A DNA stretch of 64,000 nt from Lingula anatina (GCF_001039355.2 NW_019775857.1:520709-584708), one strand, 5' to 3'; positions 37,793 through 51,112 are shown, numbered from the stretch's first letter. Notes: generated by a model not told the origin, from the sequence alone. Made by a program: numbers and translations.

Positions 37793-39201
37793 TGTTTGAA
37801 ACCATGTCTAAACACCAAATTATGTTATTTTGTCTGAATAATAAATCGATGACTATTTCACGATATATCGGACAGCACAGGTCACCAACAATGGCCCAGA
37901 GATACGAGTATCAATAAGGATAACAAATAGCTGCAAATAGTCCATTATTACTAATAGGTTCCGTGATTTATACTGATAGCCGTTCACAGATGAAATCATA
38001 TTGGAGCCTGAATCTCAATCACAGTGCTGCATCTTGATAATTAAGAGATAAAGTTGACTGTTCACACCGATTGAAATGAATTAGGTTTAATCAAACTGAT
38101 AAGTTAGGTTATCGTATTTTAACTCTGCGTTTATAGACCGAGTCCAGCAGCCTGAAGGACAAGGTATTCACTGTGCCCCTCTCCCAGCCTGAATGGCTGT
38201 GTACTGACTGTGCCCCCCCAGCCCTTCTTGAAGGGCAATGAATTGACCGTGTCCCTCCCTGTCTGAATGGCGGGGTACTGACTCTGCTCCTCTCCCGCTT
38301 AGAAGACCCTATCCTTCGCTGTATTAGCAACATAGGAGTGCTTGCATGGTATTGAGTTGTTTCAAAACACTAACTGTAAACTCAGAATGCTCCAATTGGT
38401 TATACACGCAGTTAAAAATACCCAGTGAGTTTTTCAAATCAGAGTGTAAACTTCACAGATCAGCTTATGCTGGTTGTAGAACAGTTGTAGGTTGGTGTCA
38501 CATACGGACACAGTATATTAATTTGGTGTCTGACATAACTACATGACAACCAGGGTCTGTTAGTTGTACAGTACATCTGAATATCATGTACATGTTTTCA
38601 TGATTTCCCTTGGCTGTTGTCTTTTGGTGCAGTTTGTATTTGTGTCTTCTTGAATATTCCCCAAAAACTTTTATGATGAATAAATACTACCACCGTTTTT
38701 ATTCAATCTTTGATGTAGCAAATTGAGAATCTATTTATTTGTTATTGAATGGAATAAATAGAACAGGTAGTTTTCTATAAAAAATATCCTCAAACTGCCG
38801 CGTGTTTATCTTTACCACGAGCGCAACATTGATTTTAAAATAGGTCCTGATACATGTACATGCATTTCAATAGTCAACATCGTGACAAACCAAGACTCTT
38901 GGGGAATCTATATATAGAAGATGCGTTTGGATACATACTGCAAATAGAAATGATTTGTTGTCATTTGATTCCATCCTTTTCCCCTCCTCATCTTTATTGG
39001 TCACCAATTGATCGAATCTAATGGATAAATGGTTAAATAGAATTACTGACAGCATCATTACTCTGAAGTTTTTTCAAAGGCAAATAAATGCCGTTTCTAT
39101 TCTTCTCAATTGCTTCAGTACTGTTCGTCTTCTTGCAATCGATATATACAGTATATATGTGTTGTTAAAATCCGCCATTCAATCTATAAAATTACCATGG
39201 C

Positions 39202-39240
<39 letters not shown>

Positions 39241-39388
39241 TATAATAATAGTAATAATAATAAAGTTTAAGCAAGTTTAAGTTTCCAGCCTCTCAATCTG
39301 TAGCGGTACAGGAAACTGTTCCCTGTTGATGTGATGAGGACCTTAGACTTGCAATTAATCGCACCTCTTTTTTTTNAATTACCATGGC

Positions 39389-39433
<45 letters not shown>

Positions 39434-41151
39434 TATTATAATAATAGTAATAATAATAAAGTTTAAGCAAGTTTAAGTTTCCAGCCTCTCAATCTGTAGC
39501 GGTACAGGAAACTGTTCCCTGTTGATGTGATGAGGACCTTAGACTTGCAATTAATCGCATCTCTTTTTTTGGTGCTCTCTAAATTAATTGACACATTTTT
39601 CTAGTAACGCAAAAGGGAGATCAATACCATTTGTCAATTAGCAAACTATGACAAATTAATCACCAACAATTATGTCTTTATTTATACCCCTGAAGAATAC
39701 ACGGTATACTCCACAATCTGATTAACATCTCTGTTAATCCCCAGAGCCCCGTTCCGACACCACCACATCCTGTAAATTACAGACAATATTCTGCTTCACG
39801 ATTTACAAGTATAAATGCAAGGGAGGCGTAATTTAAGTGCTACATGTAATAATCATTTGTTATTTTGCATGTAATTCCCGTACATGTAGCAAAGGCAGTT
39901 CTGGGAGAAAACTATGTTGATTCATATAAAATACCTTCAGAAAGGGTAAGAATCCGCACTAGGAGGTCAGTGAAGTCGGCATATTTCTGTATGACTTTTC
40001 CTTAATGTTATACTTGAGCTTAAAATGAAGGAATATTTCGGATATTAGATATACATATAATTATTATTTCGAAGTACACTGTGATAATTGTCACGAAACC
40101 GTTCATAAAAAATGGTGCCATTTGCTACTGGTAGTGCCCATTTTGGTCGTAACTTTCTGGTTCAATATGGCACAGCATTTGTAAGTTTCAAGAAGAATCT
40201 GAAGTATGACTTCAGCGCAAGGCCTATAGTTGTTTTAAAAAGAATGGTTAAGTTTATTTGGTGAAATGTGTATCATAGCTCGTGGAAATAGATTACGAAA
40301 AACGCACCTCTGGAAAATCAACTGGCAAAGGGCCAAATGCTACGAAAGGAACTCGAATTAAAATTTGTTACAAATGGAGCATAAATTGCAGACATATACC
40401 TACATGGATTCAAAAATTACTATTTTGATTTTTACAAATTTAAGTTTCCGAGATGAACTGTCATCAAATACAACAAGCATGAAATACTACGCTCCTATTT
40501 CACGTTTTCGTTTATGGCCTAGGGTCTATTTGTGCGACCACCTAGTATATACAGATTGTATATCAGAAAACATAAAACAGGAGTGCTTATGAAGGAGATT
40601 TTGTGCTTATTGCTAACCTGTCCCCATAGGCAATGGGTTGAAATAGAGTTCAGATTACGGCTCGAAGGGCAGTACGTTAATTTGATTTTTTAAATTCTCC
40701 AAAAAAAAAAAAAAAAAAAGAAAAAAAAAATTTAATTTAAACAATTTTAAAAAATATAATAAATAAATAAATAAATAAATAAGGAAAAGCGGGTTTTGTG
40801 TTTTTTTTGGTGTGTGTGTGTGTGTGTCGTGGTGGAGGACGTAGGGCGTGCGAGAGAATCTCCTTCTCTGCCAATTGTCCATTTTGCCAGGTATGAATAA
40901 TGTGAACATGGCTGACATTTTCAGGTCTAGTAATTGACACCATTGCATTCGTGCCCGTATAAATGTCATCCGCCGTGAATGAGCTATGTTATGGAGGGAC
41001 AGAGATTGCTGGAAATATAGCGCAGCTGGTGCTGATTGCAACACTCTCTCCTCCTCTATCCGTCCCTCCCTCCCTGCCTCTCTCTATATTCCTCTCTCAA
41101 ATCTTACCGTCTTCTATTCCGCTCTCCCTTGCCTTTTCAATACGCTGTGCA

Positions 41152-41191
<40 letters not shown>

Positions 41192-41506
41192 GATAAACAA
41201 ACCACCTTATTATTCTACATAGTACAACCAGTTGTGTTTCAGGTGCGACTCAAAGCGAGGTACGGCAAAGAAAAAGGTCTCTGAACGGCATGCCACCAGA
41301 CCGCGTGGGTTGAACGTTGGAATATAAATAACAGCGCCGTTTACTGCAACAAATTAAAACTTCAGAGAAGAATTTCATCAGCTGTGTTATGTTAAAAGAA
41401 CAGTGTAATTTTTTTCTTCGATCAACAGCTAAATATTGAAATTGTTTACCTCCAAAATTAAAACCATATTCTAGAGGACATCTTGATAGCCAAATGAAGG
41501 TTTGTA

Positions 41507-41564
<58 letters not shown>

Positions 41565-42063
41565 GTTGTTGTTGTTAACTTATCTTTGTGGTTTTTACTG
41601 GACGCTGAGAAATGGCAAAACATTAATTACTTAAAACTGTACTATATGGATGCCTATGTACCTCCACAGAGCTTTACCCTTAACGTATGAATAGAGGCCA
41701 TAAGTGTGACATTTGAGGACAACTTTTTACTAAGTTAATTACTAAAATATAGCTACGTTCTCCAGGTATCGTTAGATATCATTAAAACAATTATCATACA
41801 GAGCATAATTCTACAACTTGGGAAACCTACAGAAAAACTGCTCCGCGCGGCAACCATTAGTCGAGTTAGGTCAAGTTAGGTCAATTTACCGCAATCAATC
41901 CACCTGCAAGATTGCCAATTTTGAGGTACATGTACCAGTATAGTCCTACATGTTATATCAGTGGATGACGATGCCGACAATGCATACACATTAAAAACGT
42001 GTAAATACCCGACCTAAAGCTTGCAAACCTTCACTTGGAATTCGTTGTGCATTTTTAATACCA

Positions 42064-42126
<63 letters not shown>

Positions 42127-43111
42127 TGTACGCAACATATCATGTTTTCTCTGAATTGTGCCAAGCAAATGTTTTAGCGATATTCATGTAAGTTCTTTGG
42201 TAAAAGACCATATAAAAAGTGCAGATCAAAATCTACAATTAATAAGGAATATTGAATACATTATAAGAATGGTAATTGCCTTCGCTGTATCATAGTAAGT
42301 CAAAGTCTGCCTACTACGAAGATTCGTTATCTGAAGGATCATTCTAATGAGGTCTAACGCCCCTGACTTTGAAAACTTCTATACCTACGATCTAAATAAA
42401 GTGCTCTGTTAAAATACCGTCACAGTCAAAAGCTAGAGAGATGCTATGCTATTCAATCTGATGGAATCATTACTTCGTTTTGAAATTGCTCACAATAAAA
42501 CGTCAAAGCATTAATATAGCCTTGAAAGAGAGACAAAAATCCTGCTTCAATTAAGATGCACATTTTAGTTTGATAGGTTTATTCCATGGTTATGAGATTA
42601 CATTGAGTACAGCTTTTTAGGGATATTAACTGATTGACGTCACCATTCGATCGAGTCAAAAGCACTATTTTGAAACTTATCTTTGACTATACTGTAAAAT
42701 AGAATAGGGAACGCCAAAGCCTGAAACATATGTGATACGTTCATTTTTGGCACATTTTGTGAGTTTAACGAAGTTCATGGTGACCACAATTGTCATATAT
42801 TATACGTGTTGTTTTAGTTGCCATGTTTATTTTCGAATGCCACTACATCATTTGTGATAGGAAATCGTTATATTTCCTCTAAAAAATCAGATACCAGCTG
42901 TCAAATTAGCTTTGTTAATACCAGGTCTGTGATGACATTTCCTGTGGGGAAAGAAATGAATGGCTTATTAATGCTGTCACGCAGTTTTGCGTGGGACTCT
43001 CTCTCACTTTCTCTCATTTTCTGCGGGAACACGCACATACGTCGAGACCCGTAAATGCACCTACGTTGTTGAACATGTATAACTGCACGTACGCAAACAC
43101 ACAATCACAAA

Positions 43112-43144
<33 letters not shown>

Positions 43145-43500
43145 ATTCTTACCATATACAATGTATATACACTTGTGTACAGTACAGCAAGAATTACTCC
43201 AATATGTAATTACATGTATATAGTGGATAAAGTGGAAGACACAAAGGACGCTTTATTGGACAAACAAATTTAAGTATAATACAAAATGAAAACTATAAAC
43301 ATAAGCTGTACCGTCTGAAACATATGCGTGCTTGGAGCCTTGTAAAACAAAACGACTAAAATATTTATCATAATTAATTTTCTGTCATCTGGGATTTGGT
43401 AAGAAATATTTATTGACATTTTGTCTCAACCACCATTTATTATTGAAGATGGCACATTATATTTGATTGACTTATTGGCCTGCAGGTATAACAATTAATT
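37793..43500. other. Intergenic, no gene recognised
   Basis: Simple repeats dominate: (AAT)n in duplicated form at 39190-39568, (TC)n at about 41148-41190, (ATT)n/(GTT)n at about 41506-41576, (TG)n(AG)n at about 42065-42123 and (CA)n at about 43114-43142. ORFs are short, and many merely read through the repeats. Confidence 0.5.
39190..39568. repeat. 186-bp duplicated segment across an N
   Basis: 39190-39375 and 39377 to about 39568 are the same sequence (AATTACCATGGCAATAATAA..., then TTTAAGCAAGTTTAAGTTTC...), differing in (AAT)n length. The N at 39376 sits between them. Likely an overlapping contig join. Confidence 0.85.
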
Positions 43501-43540
43501 TGGTGTTTTGCTCCGCTGTTTAAATCACGAAAGGATCGTG

Positions 43541-43714
43541 ATGTCTGGATTTTCATTTTTCACTTCATTAATTCTTAGTCTCACATTCGGTGTCCTCTCG
43601 GCTTCTAGTCAAAACAGAGAAGAGTCTTTCTTGAAGAATGAAGAAGTATTTTTTTGTGATATGGATGAAGAGCAAGGCCGAGTGACCGTATTGGATCGTC
43701 ATCATACAGTATAG
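43541..43714 (+). CDS. Candidate small secreted peptide or first exon, unrecognised
   Basis: ATG at 43541 opens a 57-codon frame with a convincing signal-peptide profile (FSFFTSLILSLTFGVLSASS), then an acidic stretch with one Cys (EEVFFCDMDEEQG) and a stop at 43714. No dibasic processing site or family is visible. It could be the first exon of a larger gene: a second open stretch with Cys residues follows at 43775-44146, but I see no strong donor or acceptor joining them. Weak call. Confidence 0.28.
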   Translation: MSGFSFFTSLILSLTFGVLSASSQNREESFLKNEEVFFCDMDEEQGRVTVLDRHHTV

Positions 43715-44585
43715 TTAATATAACAAAACTGTGTAAGTATCCCGCTATTATATTATGGAAACATTAACATTTGGTTGATAGCAGGCCTGTATTTTCCATT
43801 CGATCATAGTCGAATTGAGGCATTCCAGAGGTCTGTCTTATTTGTTTCTTTTCTTCTAAAATTCAATTTGGAATATATTTATATTACCCCGAAGCCCTCA
43901 GGAGATGATTTGTTTCGTCGTGTTAACACCTCTAGCTACAATGTAGCTAGGGGCCTTAAATTTGGCGCCAACTTCATGGAACGGAGTCAAGCTTATTTAT
44001 ACCCTGTATCTATTCATTTCTTGGCACAGTACAGTAACGACCAAGTCCGAGCCAATTCCAATGACGCCACTATGAGATGTTTAAATGGTCCTGCGACAAC
44101 AATCTTGTGCGCAACCGTTCTTCGGAAGCTATTGTGCAGTATGTAAGCGTTGAACTCCAGTCATTTATCTGTGTTCTTATTTTGGTATTTTTTAATCTAA
44201 GTTGACAGTCAGTGTTACCCTGCATTGTAAGGCTAAAACCTTAAACAACTGATCATTACCGTTGTCGCTTTTACGTAAATTGCTCGACGTGCGTATCGTA
44301 AAAGACAAATGAGAGACAACTTTATCTTCTTTTGTCCCTTTTTCTTGCGACAAAACTCGACACTTTATAACTTTGTAAAAAAAGTCTCGCAGCTGGGTCA
44401 ATTAAGGAAAATGACGTCACCAGGTAAGTACGTGTATTTTACAAAAAACAGCCATTGCTCCTTGAGGCACTCCGTGTAGCACTTTGATTGATTGGTGACG
44501 TAGGTAAATATATAGCTGACGTACATGGGCTATTTGGAGACCAGTACAAGTCATATCAGCCAAAAAAGTGGAAAATGCTACTGTG

Positions 44586-46184
44586 CCGAGTCGACGACTC
44601 GGGTGAAAAAGCAGCCAAGTAAAACGATATGTATCAACAAATCTGTTTAAGATGTTAAAATCTTCGTCTTTCAGGTTCGATGCCCGTGTCGTCCTTGTAC
44701 TACGGCGAGCTACAGCGCCTTTGCAACATTGGAGTATCGCGTTGTGTTACATTTAATTGGCTTACACAGCACGGAAGGACGCTGCTTGTTTTGTTATGTG
44801 CAAGTCAGGGATCATCATTTTAACTGCGGGATCGCCAGTCCTGCATAAACAGCCGACCTCTGTTTCATCGCGTAAACAATTAGGATGTTTAGGCTTAAAG
44901 AAAGAAGAGAGGGCAACATACATGTGATGCCGATCAATTTTTAAAAGCCTGAGCAAAGAGTCCTGTTGTATGTGTGAACGAAACCATTCAATTCGCGGTA
45001 TATACAGTATATCTATATTCTACGAGCAGAATAATCAGACCTTTAACTGAATCTCTAGCGTAACGGTATTTTGAATACCGTGTGTTGACACCAGCGATGC
45101 AGAGAAATAAGATATCTACATGTGCGTGAATCGGGTGTCATTGACCGTGTGTACTAGTGCACTTGGTTTTGCACGGCGATTTATTCAAATACATATATCT
45201 GTTGACTTTTGACGCAAATATCACCTATAGGGTTTTGTGCACAACGATGTTGAGCGTCACAGCTGGGAAAATAGGATATAAGTAACATAGATCGAGGGTT
45301 CAATTTACAGTAACTTAAAGGAAAGGCAAGCAAAGTTCATCGCTTTGATGACAGAGAAATTGAAATTACTGACGAAAGTTAGACAAACGGAGGTTAGTCT
45401 TTGCAAGAGGAATTACTTACAACAGAGTCTCGGTGAAAAGGATCACGTCTGGAGTTTGGATTGTCCAGCCAAAGTAATATATTTTTGTTGACCAAGGATA
45501 CAATCTTTAGCATGAAGGAGACTATACTTGCACTGTTGTCAACACTATAAGCACGTCTCATGCTTAGTCATGGACTAGATTTGAAAAGATTGGTAAATCC
45601 GTGCATTCCAGTAGTGAATTAGTCTACGAACCGTTTGGAATTGTTCATGGTTTCGCAGAGAATTTTGTATCGAATTGACTGAACGGTGTGATATACATAA
45701 ACATGTAGCATTTGGTGCCACTTGGAACGTAGGGATTTTAGAACGCTGAAGGCAACGTGGCTGTTTGAACTATTCTTTAATTCTTCATCATGATGGTCAC
45801 TATGGACTTCACTCCACCCAGCAACATAAGCGGTAACGGGACAGATCGTAACGTCACCCAGGATCAAGATGGCGGCGATGTGAACGCGTATCAGCTGGTC
45901 ACCTTAGTAGCCCAGGCCATCCTCATGATTGTGATATGTTTTGGTAACGGCATGGTGATTGCAGCGTTCTACCGCTCCGAGGTGATTCAAACTATCACCA
46001 ATTACTACATCATGCACTTAGCCGTGGCCGATTTTACTGTTGGACTTTCCTTGCCTTTCCATATTGCCTGCTTTCTGAAGCCAGACATTCTGAATAATAT
46101 ATACGTGTGTATATTTCGGTACTCTACTCTGATGACCACGCAGTCGGTGTCTGTTCTTTGTCTCCTAGCTATCACCATAGATCG
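44586..46184. repeat. 1.6-kb duplicated block, copy 1 (truncated GPCR 5' region)
   Basis: Matches 46186-47784 at an exact 1600-bp offset with only a few substitutions, ending at the N at 46185. It includes the upstream region and first 131 codons of the GPCR at 47390, cut just after the codon for the Asp of DRY. Almost certainly the same locus assembled twice. Confidence 0.92.
45790..46184 (+). pseudogene. Truncated duplicate of the adenosine-receptor-like GPCR
   Basis: Encodes the N-terminus to the end of TM3, identical in translation to residues 1-131 of the complete gene at 47390. It is broken at the N (46185); the frame then runs into the copy 2 upstream sequence. Best explained as a haplotype or contig overlap artefact, not a second gene. 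Confidence 0.85.
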
Positions 46185-46185
46185 N

Positions 46186-47784
46186 CCGAGTCGACGACTC
46201 GGGTGAAAAAGCAGCCAAGTAAAACGATATGTATCAACAAATCTGTTTAAGATGTTAAAATCTTCGTCTTTCAGGTTCGATGCCCGTGTCGTCCTTGTAC
46301 TACGGCGAGCTACAGCGCCTTTGCAACATTGGAGTATCGCGTTGTGTTACATTTAATTGGCTTACACAGCACGGAAGGACGCTGCTTGTTTTGTTATGTG
46401 CAAGTCAGGGATCATCATTTTAACTGCGGGATCGCCAGTCCTGCATAAACAGCCGACCTCTGTTTCATCGCGTAAACAATTAGGATGTATAGGCTTAAAG
46501 AAAGAAGAGAGGGCAACATACATGTGATGCCGATCAATTTTTAAAAGCCTGAGCAAAGGGTCCTGTTGTATGTGTGAACGAAACCATTCAATTCGCGGTA
46601 TATACAGTATATCTATATTCTACGAGCAGAATAATCAGACCTTTAACTGAATCTCTAGCGTAACGGTATTTTGAATACCGTGTGTTGACACCAGCGATGC
46701 AGAGAAATAAGATATCTACATGTGCGTGAATCGGGTGTCATTGACCGTGTGTACTAGTGCACTTGGTTTTGCACGGCGATTTATTCAAATACATATATCT
46801 GTTGACTTTTGACGCAAATATCACCTATAGGGTTTTGTGCACAACGATGTTGAGCGTCACAGCTGGGAAAATAGGATATAAGTAACATAGATCGAGGGTT
46901 CAATTTACAGTAACTTAAAGGAAAGGCAAGCAAAGTTCATCGCTTTGATGACAGAGAAATTGAAATTACTGACGAAAGTTAGACAAACGGAGGTTAGTCT
47001 TTGCAAGAGGAATTACTTACAACAGAGTCTCGGTGAAAAGGATCACGTCTGGAGTTTGGATTGTCCAGCCAAAGTAATATATTTTTGTTGACCAAGGATA
47101 CAATCTTTAGCATGAAGGAGACTGTACTTGCACTGTTGTCAACACTATAAGCACGTCTCATGCTTAGTCATGGACTAGATTTGAAAAGATTGGTAAATCC
47201 GTGCATTCCAGTAGTGAATTAGTCTACGAACCGTTTGGAATTGTTCATGGTTTCGCAGAGAATTTTGTATCGAATTGACTGAACGGTGTGATATACATAA
47301 ACATGTAGCATTTGGTGCCACTTGGAACGTAGGGATTTTAGAACGCTGAAGGCAACGTGGCTGTTTGAACTATTCTTTAATTCTTCATCATGATGGTCAC
47401 TATGGACTTCACTCCACCCAGCAACATAAGCGGTAACGGGACAGATCGTAACGTCACCCAGGATCAAGATGGCGGCGATGTGAACGCGTATCAGCTGGTC
47501 ACCTTAGTAGCCCAGGCCATCCTCATGATTGTGATATGTTTTGGTAACGGCATGGTGATTGCAGCGTTCTACCGCTCCGAGGTGATTCAAACTATCACCA
47601 ATTACTACATCATGCACTTAGCCGTGGCCGATTTTACTGTTGGACTTTCCTTGCCTTTCCATATTGCCTGCTTTCTGAAGCCAGACATTCTGAATAATAT
47701 ATACGTGTGTATATTTCGGTACTCTACTCTGATGACCACGCAGTCGGTGTCTGTTCTTTGTCTCCTAGCTATCACCATAGATCG
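46186..47784. repeat. 1.6-kb duplicated block, copy 2
   Basis: Second copy, continuing seamlessly into the full-length receptor gene, so this is the intact version of the locus. Confidence 0.92.
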
Positions 47785-48445
47785 TTACTCCGCCGTCGTA
47801 TATCACATGCGATATCACAGTCTCATGACGAAATGGAGAGCGGCCGTCACCATAGTAGCGGTGTGGATTATTCCTATAGTTATGGGGGTAATCGTCCCGT
47901 TTCTGTGGCATAACCCATGGCCCGAAAACGAAAGTGAAAGAGATTGTGACTTCGGTAAGACTTTGTCACTCGATTTTCATAGGTACATATCCGTTGGGTC
48001 GTTCGCTATCGTCACTGCCGTGATGTTGACGCTGTATTCCAGAATATTTCAGGTTGCTAAGCGACATGCTGCGCAAATCGAAGACTTGATGGCGAACATT
48101 CCGGACAAAATGGCGTTCAATGTGAATTTAAAAATTGCAAAAACTGCCGCCATAGTCATCGGATTGTTTTTGTTATTTTGGGCACCATTCTTTCTTATTT
48201 TAACCACACAGGCGTACGGGAATCTCATCCACTCCAAGTTGTTAATAGAACTGCGTGTATACGCTAGCATTTTAGCCCTTGTTAATAGTGGTGTGAACCC
48301 TGTGGTGTATGCCTATCGTCTGCCTGAGTTTAGGAGAGAATTTCGAAAGATACTGCATCTCAAACAAAGCGGCGGGGCAAACTCCCCCGAGCATGATAAC
48401 TTCTCGGCAAATGGACCATTGCCACCCCCTAACCCGCCGGTATAA
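47390..48445 (+). CDS. Adenosine-receptor-like rhodopsin-family GPCR, intronless
   Basis: A 351-aa seven-transmembrane receptor in one exon. The N-terminus has N-glycosylation sites (NIS 12, NGT 16, NVT 21). TM1 carries GN at 53-54 and TM2 LAVAD at 77-81; Cys107 and Cys186 can form the TM3-ECL2 disulphide. DRY is at 131-133, FWAP in TM6 at 263-266 and NPVVY in TM7 at 303-307. The blocks TNYYIMHLAVADFTVGL, RYHSLMT and NPVVYAYRLPEFRREFRKI are closest in my memory to adenosine receptors within the MECA cluster. TM6 has Phe where most family-A receptors have Cys-Trp. The tail is short and Pro-rich. The ligand is not established; an orphan relative of adenosine or melanocortin receptors is possible. 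A second ATG follows immediately and another lies at codon 5. Confidence 0.85.
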   Translation: MMVTMDFTPPSNISGNGTDRNVTQDQDGGDVNAYQLVTLVAQAILMIVICFGNGMVIAAFYRSEVIQTITNYYIMHLAVADFTVGLSLPFHIACFLKPDILNNIYVCIFRYSTLMTTQSVSVLCLLAITIDRYSAVVYHMRYHSLMTKWRAAVTIVAVWIIPIVMGVIVPFLWHNPWPENESERDCDFGKTLSLDFHRYISVGSFAIVTAVMLTLYSRIFQVAKRHAAQIEDLMANIPDKMAFNVNLKIAKTAAIVIGLFLLFWAPFFLILTTQAYGNLIHSKLLIELRVYASILALVNSGVNPVVYAYRLPEFRREFRKILHLKQSGGANSPEHDNFSANGPLPPPNPPV

Positions 48446-50162
48446 ACCGTAGGCCTAATTGAAATATAGAACAGGCAATTCATGTAATCTATTCGTGATT
48501 TTCCCGCCAAAACGAATTTCCCTAAGGGGGGAGAGGGAGAACTTTCTCCTGATCACAAATCATTGCTCAACGCGTCCTTACACCTGGAATTTTTGCTCAT
48601 TCCATTTTTTTATTCATTAAACTTGTTTTAAATAAGTGGCCATTAGGTCAGAAAACGCAAACAGTAATACATGTACAAGTAAATGAACCATAAAAACTGT
48701 ACGATCATCTGGCCTGATACGCAGGTGTTTATCTTTGCACTCGTCCTTTTATTTGCAATGCCACAATCTCAATTTGCAGCCCAAACGTCTCCACATTGTG
48801 CAGAAACGTTTGCCTACACAAAGAGCTGGCTCTTTGCCGCACGCACATGTACGAGAACAAATTTCAGGCAAACCGCCCGGTTAGGGATACTGTTATTTCA
48901 TTATCTGCATTTGAATAAAAAATGAAAAAAAAATTCATTTACCTTTTGTTTTCTGTTAATCTTTTCTTTTATCCTAGTGTTTATTCATTTGCTTGTTTTT
49001 TAGTCTGTTTGTTTATTCCCTCTGTCATTTATTCTAGTGCTATCCCGCCACGGATTACTTTGTTTCCAACTCGAAAAACCACCATTAAATAATTTTTAAG
49101 AACCCCGAACCCTTAACTAACTTGATGAAAGCTATTGCATTGCCTCGGCCCGTAAAAAATCAATGTAGACGTTTTTTGTTATCTAAATATCGTGTGATAT
49201 GTCATGAGACATATCAGCAGGCTATCAAAAATGAAAAAAAAAGTAGAAAAAATAAGAAGGTATAGACAATATAAAAAAGATAAGTAAAACAAAAAAAAAA
49301 AAAAAATAAATTACACAAAAACTACATGACGCGTCAATGCAAATGTGCAAACAAGGAGTGTCACTCAAACTGGAAAGTACATGTCTACCCGCTGCCTATG
49401 GTATGGAGCGACTGAGTTTAACTAGGGATAAGATACTAATCAGCTATGGGTCGCTACCCTCTCTACCAGGGCCGCAGTTATTATTCTGTAGACAATTTTG
49501 CTAATTAGCCATCTATACATAGGCCTATATGTTAATTTCTTGTGAAAAAAACAACCTGTGGCCCTTGTAGAGGGTAATGGGCCGTTGTGTTCCACTTATG
49601 TCGTGTTTCTGTCTATTATTATACCAACATGAAGAGAGAGACGCTTGATGGCAATATGCCCAGACGATGTAAGAGCCGGGAGAGGGGGGGGGGAACCACA
49701 TCAGTCATAAGCGTAGGTAGAGAGAGAGGGTGGTTGGGGATCTAAGGAGACCCCCCTCCCAGTAACTGATCTTTCTTCTCATTGACAGGCTAGTCTCTTT
49801 ACATTTGAATCGATAGCCTGTGGTTGCATTTTGCACCAAAACACATGGCTGTTCTGGAAGAGATTTTACATTACAGTCTGCTGTCATAAGCTGTCACAGA
49901 GAGCCAGTTTCGCTACCCATGGAAATAGACTTGATAAAAAAATTCAAATGCCGAATCATGGTAACTTTCGTGTTAACCATTGCAAAACAAAATGACCGAC
50001 TACACTGCTCTGGAACATGCACAGAGAAAAGATCCATTGCCTTGACATAAGATTGCATCAGCGGCGACTTCAAGGTTTAGTCATACTTTTTTGCACATCT
50101 GGGCCAATTTTGTTTTCTGCCAGAGATGAACAAACTATGGTTATGTCTAAACTATACCAACA
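48446..50162. other. 3' flank of the GPCR gene and intergenic sequence
   Basis: An ATTAAA at about 48615 and an AATAAA at about 48914 could end the GPCR transcript. The rest has A-rich runs (about 49228-49310) and a G run near 49686-49693. No gene recognised; the ORF at 48683-48925 has no family resemblance. Confidence 0.4.
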
Positions 50163-50357
50163 CATATGCTAAATGATTATGATTAGATTATATATGTATA
50201 TGTAGTATTAACATATTTTGATTGGGCATAAATTTGCTTTTAATACACAGAAACAAAGTAACAGTGCTTAACCGCGTTGCATTAGAAGACGAAGTAAGAA
50301 AACTAACATTTGTATGTCGCCTTTGCTATTAAGGTGAAGCATCAACTCTGAACAATC

Positions 50358-50425
<68 letters not shown>

Positions 50426-50620
50426 GATTGTTCAGAGTTGATGCTTCACCTTAATAGCAAAGGCGACATACAAATGTTAGTTTTCTTACTTCGTCTTCTA
50501 ATGCAACGCGGTTAAGCACTGTTACTTTGTTTCTGTGTATTAAAAGCAAATTTATGCCCAATCAAAATATGTTAATACTACATATACATATATAATCTAA
50601 TCATAATCATTTAGCATATG
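50163..50620. repeat. 458-bp perfect palindrome around a (TA)n core
   Basis: Left arm 50163 to about 50373 is the reverse complement of about 50411-50620, centred near 50391 on a TA tract of about 50 bp. The right arm stops exactly at the N (50621). Either a snap-back assembly or cloning artefact, or a real long hairpin at which assembly broke. Confidence 0.9.
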
Positions 50621-50621
50621 N

Positions 50622-51112
50622 TAGGTTATGACGGGGGACACCAGTGCACCCCATATATACGATTTGGGTTTTGTGTCCAGACCCTTATAGCACACCCCAT
50701 GCGACATTGCTCCATAATACGCCTTGGTTGCAGAACAAATTCTAGCAGCCGTGTGGTCATCCGCCGTGCAGTTGCTATTAAAGGTCATACCCAGAATATT
50801 TAAAGAGTCCGTCGTTTCCATAGGATATCGACCTAAGAACCACGAAGGGGGTGTTTTTAATAATTCTTTTCCTACCGTCATACATTTTGATTTTTTGAGA
50901 CTAAATTTCATTCTCCAGCGCAGGGAGAAGTCATAACAGATATTAATCAGCTCTTGAAGTCCAGTCACAGTTGTAGAAAAAATTGTTAAGTCATCAGCAT
51001 AGGTAATATTATTGTATAAGTTATTTCCGATTAAAACACCAGCTTTTGTAGAGGATAATTCCTTAAACCACTGTTCAGATATACAGACGAAAACAATAAC
51101 AAATAACATCAC
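50622..51112 (-). pseudogene. Non-LTR retrotransposon reverse transcriptase fragment
   Basis: Minus-strand translation shows the RT catalytic box NITYADDLTIFS, then LQELINICYDFSLRWRMKFSLKKSKCM and SLNILGMTFNS, the order expected in a LINE (jockey/CR1-type) RT. It is truncated at the left by the N at 50621 and lacks the N-terminal RT blocks and endonuclease. A decayed 5'-truncated copy with no role in neighbouring genes. Confidence 0.8.

Noticed and set aside
43114-43142. Possible regulatory Z-DNA CA tract
   Set aside because: Just one of many microsatellites; nothing links it to a gene.
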